A program made the translations under genes and the position numbers. The notes under the pieces were generated by a model. It was not told the origin of the DNA. It saw nothing but the letters and a program-made list of their open reading frames with translations, and ran no database searches. Below are positions 56,739 to 64,000 of a stretch of DNA of 64,000 nt, piece by piece; the first letter of the stretch is position 1; every line of letters begins with the position of its first letter. The stretch lies in contig JAWNGF010000003.1 of the NCBI GenBank assembly GCA_037039685.1, positions 4,810,571 through 4,874,570 on the forward strand, read 5' to 3'. The stretch comes from Ceratobasidium sp. AG-K (taxonomy: Eukaryota > Basidiomycota > Agaricomycetes > Cantharellales > Ceratobasidiaceae).

Positions 56739-57550
56739 CGCGGGAGAGCTCTGCAGGTCCAGTCTGCTCCCCCGGCCACAAGCACCGCCACCGGCGAGGA
56801 ACACATTCCACCCTGTGACTATTCGGGCAATAGTGCCCACGTGGTCGATGCCAAGCACTGCGCGTGATGCACCTCGTTTCGTGCGTGTTTCGTCCTCAAT
56901 TCACTGTCAGTGACGATTTCATTCAGTGATTCCCAGTGTCGCAGCCCGCGTCGTCAACGTCGGGTTTGCCGTCTTTTGCGAGCTACGACGGCCTCGGTTT
57001 ACGTAAATACAGCAGTACCCAGCACTCAGGGGTGTCCCAACCGAGTCTAGTGGCCGCGGCGACTGCCTAGCGCTCGGCCATCCACCGGTGGCCTGGGGTC
57101 TCGCATGACGTCTCGATCTAGCTCGACTCGGACATACGTGCCTGCGCGATTGGGCGCTGGATCGAGTTCTGTATTCGTGAAAAATGTGTGCCCGGAACGG
57201 ATTTTAATAAAAACTGCATTGTCGATGTGCTCCACCAGCCTCTCACGCTAAACGCCACTGCGTGGAAAGGTAATCTATCAGTATCCGATGAATCTTTTCT
57301 GCCTCGTTGCGAGCTCCTGATAGATTGCCTATGCGTTGGGCATTCTACGAGCCGGCGAATCCCAAGACTTGAACCGCTCGACGTTCGACATCATAAAGAC
57401 ATCCTCCGGAGATAAAACCATACGGAGCACAATTTACACAAAACACAAAAACTCACGTGCAACCCTCCCACACCCTCCGTCGACAAACCCAAATTCACCG
57501 GCCCCAGCACCCGACGAATTTCTTACCCAACTCCAGTCCGATCAACGACA
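56739..57550. promoter_or_regulatory. Divergent promoter region (transcription factor / Sym1)
   Basis: About 810 bp between divergent start codons with no supportable gene. Contains CACGTGG near 56838; no TATA box stood out. Confidence 0.45.
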
Positions 57551-58551
57551 ATGCAAGCCTACAACCGCTTCATGACCCGCCGTCCGCTCCTCGGCCCATG
57601 CGCAAGTCCACCCCCTTGAACCAAGTCAAACCTAATCAGTCTGCAGATCACGACGGCGATATTATTCGCCACGGGGGACATTGTCGCCCAACAAGCCGTC
57701 GACAGGCGGGGTTTGAAGGAGCATGATTGGGTGCGCACGGGGAGGTTGGGGTTGTACGGCGGCGCGGTGTTTGCGCCGATTGTCGTCCGGTGGTGAGTCC
57801 GTAATAATCACTGGAATGAGCGGGTTGGAGTCGGGGATACCCGTGGTTCAACCATTTTCCACGTACCATACTTTAACGGTCGTTGACATGGTTGTCCAGG
57901 TACAAGGCAAGTCCACCCTCAGGGAAATACACACTCCCGCCCCGCACGACCCCAGACACTATCATTTCTCCCAGGTGCTCGACCGGTTGCCAATCAAGTC
58001 CAAGCCAGCGCTTGTTGCTTCACGAGTGAGTGAAGAGTGCTCGTTTAGGAGAGGTTTGTGACGGGTGAATAGGTTGCGCTGGACCAGTTTGCGTTTGCGC
58101 CGTTTGCGGTGGGGTTGTTCTTTGGGACTACGACGTTGTTGGAGGGCAAGGGCATCGAGGACGTCAAGCGCAAGTTGAACGATGTGAGTCCGAGGTGTGT
58201 GGGCTGTCGGGTACTCATGCGTGGTGTAGACGTACAAGGACACCCTGCTCGCCAATTGGGTGAGTAAACCAACCTGACCAAGAATCGGGATTAACTTCGT
58301 CGCAGACCCTATTTGTTCCATTCCAGACTATAAACATGGTGAGTGCATTCCCCTCCAACCCTGTTCGGACTAACTCGATTCTAGGCGGTGAGTTGAAATT
58401 TGATGGGTGTATGCGGCCGCTCAACCCGCGATAGTTTATACCCCTCCAACACCGCTTGCTCGCGGTCAATGCCATCAGCATCCCATGGAATGCGTTCTTG
58501 TCGTACAAGGCCTCGAGTCAGGTCAAGTACGTTCCCGTCGCGGTAGTGTAG
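57551..58551 (+). CDS. SYM1: Mpv17/PMP22-family protein, Sym1-like
   Basis: Small inner mitochondrial (or peroxisomal) membrane protein of the Mpv17 family. ATG at 57551: [17 protein letters not shown], spliced to [20 protein letters not shown], the family's first helix. Then [20 protein letters not shown] and [75 protein letters not shown] and [20 protein letters not shown], ending KYVPVAVV. Introns 1 and 3 start GCAAGTCC, i.e. GC-AG. A 3-nt exon GCG (58385-58387) between two introns supplies Ala in NMAFIPLQ; skipping it also keeps frame. Tail-to-tail with the Obg gene, 42 bp apart. Confidence 0.85.
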
Positions 58552-58593
58552 ACACAGAGGTGTATAGAACTATATACAGCACGCATAGATGTC

Positions 58594-60358
58594 CTACCAA
58601 TCTATATCATCCATTTGCCGCGCATCCTCCTCTGCTGCCCGCACCCGAGCGAGTTTTACGTGATGCGTCATCCGGGCGACTACGCGCGCGAGGTTCTGCT
58701 TGTACTTGCCCGAAATCGGAATCACCTCGAGCGGGTTAGTCTGTCCACCATCGTCCCAGCTCATCTCCACCACGGCCTTTTGTAGCGTGTTTAGCTTTTT
58801 CCACGCCGCAGCCCGCTCTTCTTCATTCTCACTCGACACCAAATCCGCCTTGTTCGCAACGACCAACCGCGCGCGGGACGGTAACCCAGGTTGGTACATC
58901 TCAAGCTCGTCTCGTAGCACACGCAAATCCCTCCACGGCTCGGGCGCAGAAAAGTCCAGCACGTACACGAGCACGAGCGAGCGTTCGATGCTCTTGAGAA
59001 ACGAGTGCCCGAGTCCGACGTTTTCAGACGCACGCTCGATTAGGCCTGGGTTGTCGGCGATCGTGAACCGGGTTTGTTCGGTGTGCAGCCCCCCGACCGA
59101 CTTGATCTTGTGTTCGGATGAGGATGTGGTTCGAGTCTCGGTCGAGTCGAGTACGGCTCCCGTGTCCCGGCTTCCAAACGACCCGTCGTCCCAGACGCGC
59201 ACGATCCCGACTTGAGGGTTGAGCGTCGTAAATGCATAAGGTGCGACCTCGGCCTTGGAGTCTGTCAACGCGCGCAACAACGTACTCTTGCCTGCATTTG
59301 GCAACCCAACGAGTCCTACATCCGCCAAGAGCTTCAACTCGAGTTCGAGTGCGACTCGTTCGCCCTCGCGGCCTCGGGTAGCGTACTTGGGTGACTTGTT
59401 TGTTGACGAGAGAAAGTATGGGTTGCCGTAGCCGCCCGCCCCACCCGATGCGACTAGGTACCCCTTTTCCGGGTCGATTTGTCGAGAGTAGCACGGCTGG
59501 GATGCCGAGAGCGGCGAGCCCATCGGATGCGTCAAGTCGAGATGCATAGGATCACGCATAGTCGCCAGCTCTTCCCGCCTCTGTGCACGCTCCTCCCTCT
59601 CGATCGCCTTTTGCGCAGCTCTAAAGTCCTCGCGCTGGATGTTTTCTTCCTCATGCATGGGATAGTGTACCCATCGTTGCTCCAGCCTCCGCTTCTCGGC
59701 CTCCTCTTCCGGCAAGCCCTGCAAGCCCTCCTCCTCGCTCTCCCAGGCGTCCTTGGGCTTCCGTGCATCGACGAGTTCACGTACGACGGTCCCAAGAGGT
59801 ACCCGAATGATCAAATCTTCGCCTCTCTTTCCGTGTCGCCAGGCTCCTTGGCCGTGTGACCCCGCTCCGGCTCGAGCTCGTTTAGTTACACTCGAGAGCG
59901 AGGTAAGGTTCGGAGTCGGAAGGATGTATACGTCACCTCCTCGTGCACCGTTTCCTCCCGAAGGCGGTCCAAACGGTACGAACTTCTCGCGGTGAAAGGC
60001 TACGCATCCATTCCCTCCTCTACCTATAACAGGCATAAGTTAATCGGTATGAGTCGGCGTGGGTAGTGTACCTCCTCGAGCTTGTACAATGATATGGTCC
60101 AGAAAATTGCCCTGGGTAGCATAAGTTTGTGGTTAAATTAATTAGGTATGGTGTGCTTACTGATTGCCTCCTCTTCCACTCTGCTTTTCGCTTTCGTTTG
60201 GCTAGTTCAGCTAGCATTGGGTCTATCTCGTCCAACTCTTCGTACACGTCCGAATGAGGATTAGATGATACATGGCGAGAGGCATAGTGACAAAAGATTG
60301 AGCTTCGGGGCCCGATGCGAGAAATCGTTGAGCGCGAACTACTCGCTACGGCTAGCAT
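58594..60358 (-). CDS. MTG2: Obg-family GTPase, mitochondrial (Mtg2-like)
   Basis: GTPase for mitochondrial large-subunit ribosome assembly. ATG 60358 gives MLAVASSSRSTISRIGPRSS, a Ser/Arg-rich presequence. After two small introns comes the Obg fold: LDHIIVQARGG, RGGNGCVAFHREKFVPFGPP, SGGNGARGGDVYI, GRRGKR-like KRGEDLIIRVPLGTVV. The G domain has GLPNAGKSTLLRALTD (G1), the TTLNPQVG switch I, DNPGLIERASENVGLGHSFL (G3), VVANKADLV (G4) and VIPISGKYKQNL (G5). A charged insert (EEEGLQGLPEEEAEKRRLEQ) interrupts the Obg domain. Single large exon 58594-about 60030. Ends ARQMDDIDW. Motifs are complete, so it should be active. Confidence 0.9.
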
Positions 60359-61244
60359 TGTGTAGCCTCGTCGGAGACAGTCAGTGGTCGTAGGATGAGC
60401 GAAGCACCGAGTATTTCACCTCGGTCAGTCTGTGTGACGGCAGGTTGTCTCTTCTAGGTCAATTTAAAACAGATATGCGCTTGATTCAAGTTGGAAGTGC
60501 GAATCACGGCAAGGTTACACTTGGGTGATCGACAAGAGGAGATGATTTTCGAGAATGTGTAATGGTAACGGATCCAAGCGCTTGCCGGTAGCCACCCAAT
60601 GAGCTACAATGTCAACGCCCCATAGTTAGGAAGACATCCGAAAAACGAGAGCACTGTTGGTCGCTGAGATGAAGCCAAAGCTTAACGCGTAACATTAATA
60701 GACTTCCTATCGGGGACACGGTGTCGGATGAATCCTGGTTTGCTAGGCGACTCGGACCTAGAAAGTTGCTTATTTCCGCTGTAAGACAAGTTGAGGAGAG
60801 CTAATAAAACTGTTGCTGAAAACATCAGTTATGGTGCACAAGGGTTTATGGCAACACTTCAAGACGGTGGCGATGGCTAGGTTTGCTTCCGCTGTCAACC
60901 CGCCCTGGGTTGTCCGGCACAGGGGTATCGGAAAATAACGGATTCGGATTGTGCCTGCTAGGAAATAAGGCCACAGTTGATACACTGTATAACGGGTCCT
61001 AAACCTAGGCATAATTTTCAACTTCTGGGCGTGCTGTCTCGGCGACCCTGAGTGCGCATGCAATCCGTTACAGGTACAATTGCTGTCACAGACGGGCCAG
61101 GCTGCACCCTCGTCAAGTTGAGAGGAAAGATTAGTGAGATGGTCGTCGTGCGAACGAGCGTCCGACCGAGTCTCAAGGAATGCGACGATATTATGTATTA
61201 ATTCAGTTCGGGCAGCATGCACAATATCCATACGATACGCGGAG
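60359..61244. other. Region without a recognised gene
   Basis: About 890 bases between the Obg start and the DUF726 stop. A minus-strand open frame at 60770-61231 (MDIVHAARTE...) has scattered Cys and no recognisable domain; it may be 3' flank or chance. Confidence 0.45.
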
Positions 61245-63292
61245 TTACTCGTTTACCTTGACTGCCTCTAATATCTTCAACATGTTGCTGTTGATATCAA
61301 AATGACCTGCCAGAACGGTTAGAGTTTCAGCCTGAATAACGTAGGTCACTTTACCTCCGACGATTTCCGACACGTCTATGTCCTCAACGCCAGGGGTCTT
61401 TACAGCATTCAACCCAGCCATGCTTCCGAATACAGCGCCGCTGAAAATCTCATGCAAGCGTCCGACTCCAGCAAGAACAAAGTCCCGGGAACTATACACA
61501 TTTACTACTCTTCTGCTCGCTACCTAGGGCCACTTTCAGTAACTAGTTTTGTTGGGACACACTCGTAAACTTACTCGGCGAATGCTTGCCCATTCATCAG
61601 CCGAGATGACTTGAGGCAGTGATATGAAGAACACGCTATCGACGAGCGGCTCATTTGACAAGTCTGAATCAGCAAGAGCAAGCAATGCTCTGAACACGGC
61701 TAGTGCACCAAGCGAGGATGCTACCTAGGATTGTCGTATCATGGATCGTAATCAGTTGGACAATAGAAAATTACTTACAAGAGTTACTGGTCGCTCTCCT
61801 TGCACTTTCTCCTTCAAGACTTCAGCCAGCAAGTCACCCGCTTTTCGAGCCTTGTCGCAAGCACGAATCCAGTCGTTGTCCAGCGCAAGCCCTGTAGTGC
61901 TGATCCGAGATTCAGTTCATTGTCCCTTAGTTGAATAAGGGATACAAACCTATATATTGTCATAGGGAGCGAAACTGCAGCAAGAACCGCATTAAATGCG
62001 GTTCGAGCGAGCACTTCTTTTCCAGCTTTGCTAAGGAGCTTAGTCCGGATCCATGTATTCAACGACTCTCCAACAGAGAGCATCACTGTTAACTTTCAGC
62101 CACAATTCGTGAACACATTCGAAAGTGCGCACCGTCCGGAGAATGTTTTAGCACAAACACGTCCCGAGTAGGATTGGCGAGTATGGTCTTGACAGTACTC
62201 TTATACGCATCTAGCCCTTCGTCTTCAGACCCGAGTGAGATTCCAGGGACGCATATAGTCGCAATCAGACTCGGGGGAATGGGTCCACTGGGTTTGGCAT
62301 CCAACTTCTCCTCGCTCAACGTTGGAGTATGCCTCTTGCTTCGATACACAGCATACGTGGGTGTTGTCGTGTGAGCAGCTGCATCTGGGTTCCCGCCAGC
62401 CACCTGAACAAACTCAAACTGCTCTACTCCACCCCAGCGCTTCCTGACGCGGTTTCCAGCGAGCCCTCCCCCTGCGACGCCGAATAGAGAGCCTAGTACG
62501 ATTGGAGCGGTGGATGCGCTTAGGAACGGAAGAAGTGGTACAAGCGCAGGTGCCGCAAGACCTCCAGTGAGACCAATCGCCACGCCACCCAGCTAACATA
62601 TCCTCAGATAACAGTTACCCGAACCACGGGAGAGAGACTCACAATGACTCCGCCCCCTGTGGCGGCCCACCTCCCCCATTTCCCACCCCATCCTTCCTCT
62701 TGTTGCTTCCGTGCAGCCTCACTCTTCTCTTTCATTTCTGCCTCTTTCAGCTCGTGGAATAGCTCTCGGCCTAGCGTCTTCTCTACCGTCAATAGATCCG
62801 TGAGCGGGATGGATAACAGCTTGAGCGCATGTGCAAGGATTGCACGAGAGGCGGCGGTGTATCCAAACGCCCTAGCCACGGTTTCCGAAGCTTTGGCTTC
62901 GGACGACTGTTTGTGGGCTTCTGCTTGCGTCTTGGAGCTTGGGACGACTGTGGCGGTAAGTAGAGCAGATGTAATGCCGGGGTAATCTTTGGGGGATATT
63001 GTTCCAGCTAGAGATTCTGCATCCTGAAGGGTTGGTTCGGGAGGTAGAATTGGTGGATCGATTCCAAGCTTACGCCCGTACATCAGGATAGGAAGCAGGT
63101 AGCAATTAGACCACCCACATGTATGCAAACGTTGTGGAGCCAAACCTCCCCCGTTGATCTCCACCAATCTACTACGTCGTCCAAGCCGACTTTCAAGGCC
63201 TCGGGTGGGTTCAGAAGTGCGGCCTTTGAAACCACAGCCACAGCGAACCGCAGCTTGTCTGAAAGCTGCTTTTCGGTATGCAAGGTGGCCAT
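61245..63292 (-). CDS. DUF726 / TMCO4-type membrane alpha/beta-hydrolase-like protein
   Basis: Conserved eukaryotic family of membrane proteins with a hydrolase-like core; role unclear. Start is tentative at 63292 (MATLHTEKQLSDKLRFAVAV); the next intron is weakly defined. Then LGIDPPILPPEPTL, a helical region (EKTLGRELFHELKEAEMKEK; KWGRWAATGGGVI), the Gly-rich membrane segment GLTGGLAAPALVPLLPFLSA and GSLFGVAGGGLAGNRVRKRW, WGGVEQFEF, IATICVPGISLG, LARTAFNAVLAAVSLPMTIY, and the elbow-like VASSLGALAVF. It ends SSRDFVLAGVGR, SMAGLNAVKTPGVEDIDVSE, IVGGKVTYV, typical of the family's C-terminus. In other members the elbow is usually G-x-S-L-G; here Ala replaces the first Gly. Confidence 0.8.
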
Positions 63293-63859
63293 TCCCTGGA
63301 TAAAGGCGTCTGGAGTCCTATGTTGGGTGTAAAGTCTCAGGTATACGTTGCGCAGGCCGAGTGTGGTGGTTACGAAGAATAGTGATAGACATGACAGCCT
63401 CGTGACGTCACGACACTTACCCAATCCGCTCTTGCTATATGCGCTTGAGGGCGGGCAGTCAGTCGTCAAATGACAGTTCCCATATTGGGACTAGAGTCGA
63501 TTACAAAGAAACGTCATGTTCGGCTCCCGACATGGCTTCCACCGACTCCGGCAAGACGGCCCGCAGATGGCCGGTGCCACTCGGTAATTCCATGCCAGTG
63601 CTGGTGCCGCTTAGTAATACCTAGGTAGCTCACGTGTACCGTTGTTGCACCTTACTTGTACTACTACCTTATTAGTCATGCTATACACTCCATTGGGAGC
63701 TATGTCTATACGCTTTGCACCTGTGCTTACACCCAAGAATATTGCATCACCAACACGAAGAGTAGCTGTACCACAGTCCAAGGTAGCTCTTTTGTTTAGA
63801 ACTGAAACATACGCTAATGTTCATGTTGTAGGTCCAGTTGAATACACTAGTTCTCACTA
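63293..63859. other. Right-edge region, no confident gene
   Basis: An open plus-strand frame at 63642-63860 (MLHLTCTTTLLVMLYTPLGA...) has more A/T-ending codons than the genes around it and no domain I recognise. It could be an exon of a gene or element that continues beyond the window. Confidence 0.3.
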
Positions 63860-64000
63860 GTTTTCAACGTGGTTCACTTGACTCATTATATGGCTTGAAG
63901 TCTCCAAAGCTCATAGACCAGCAGTTTGACGACTCTCAGCAGTCGGATGCACAGGAGCTGTTGGTATCTCACAAGCTGGATGCCGTTTCACTCGAGGAGC
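63860..64000 (+). other. Possible fragment of a ubiquitin-specific protease domain
   Basis: From the TAG at 63858-63860 the frame reads FQRGSLDSLYGLKSPKLIDQ then QFDDSQQSDAQELLVSHKLD. The Q-Q-x-D-A-Q-E-L-L string resembles the QQDAQEF block of USP (C19) proteases. It is cut by the window end, so gene or relic cannot be decided. Confidence 0.3.

Noticed and set aside
60770..61231. 153-codon minus-strand open frame downstream of the DUF726 gene
   Set aside because: No domain recognised and not joined in frame to DUF726, which already ends in its typical C-terminus at 61245.
1..64000. CRISPR arrays, rRNA, tRNA genes, intact transposons
   Set aside because: I saw no regularly spaced short repeats, no rRNA-like sequence, no convincing tRNA cloverleaf and no transposase or reverse transcriptase domain. 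A tRNA scan and a repeat-masking run would settle this.

Overview
The window looks like nuclear DNA of a filamentous basidiomycete. Nearly every gene is broken by many short introns (about 45-75 nt, GT-AG and a few GC-AG), genes are packed on both strands, and the protein families (S41 secreted peptidases, CE16 acetylesterases, PL4 rhamnogalacturonan lyases, GMC alcohol oxidase, F-box-like proteins, Pcl-type cyclin) are typical of Agaricomycetes. A plant-associated member such as Rhizoctonia/Ceratobasidiaceae is a reasonable inference but is not proven by the sequence. Exon structures were worked out by hand from splice sites, reading frame and comparison of paralogues inside the window.

Layout. 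0.2-6.9 kb: two tandem secreted S41-family peptidases (minus). 7.6-9.8 kb: ALDH7-type aldehyde dehydrogenase (minus). 10.1-12.2 kb: MFS sugar transporter (minus). 13.3-19.3 kb: four tandem CE16/GDSL acetylesterase genes (plus), the third a clear pseudogene. 19.5-26.0 kb: two rhamnogalacturonan lyases (minus) in a ~3.8-kb segmental duplication that also copied the last exon of the fourth esterase, leaving a relic at 23.1 kb. The transporter, esterases and lyases form a plausible pectin (rhamnogalacturonan) utilisation cluster. 27.0-28.9 kb: two SEC11-type signal peptidase catalytic subunits in tandem. 29.1-30.8 kb: ISD11 (LYR family) divergent from a multispanning membrane protein.

31.1-38.3 kb: the most unusual region. 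Three intact tandem genes plus one relic encode a family with a signal peptide, a helical linker, a small Cys-containing segment, an interferon-induced 6-16 (IFI6/27)-like membrane domain, and a C-terminal cysteine-rich module that is itself internally duplicated around the motif C-x-S-T-P-A. All three intact copies carry the same promoter block about 120 bp before the start codon.

38.6-46.6 kb: F-box-like protein, Pcl/Pho80-type cyclin, and fungal alcohol oxidase (all plus). 46.6-53.3 kb: no supported gene; instead diverged tandem repeats (about 0.6-kb units followed by two ~2.1-kb units) with a long C tract. 53.3-56.7 kb: Zn2Cys6 transcription factor (minus). 57.6-63.3 kb: Mpv17/Sym1 (with GC-AG introns and a possible 3-nt microexon), mitochondrial Obg GTPase and a DUF726/TMCO4-type protein. 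The last 700 bases hold no confident gene; a short stretch resembles a ubiquitin-protease motif.
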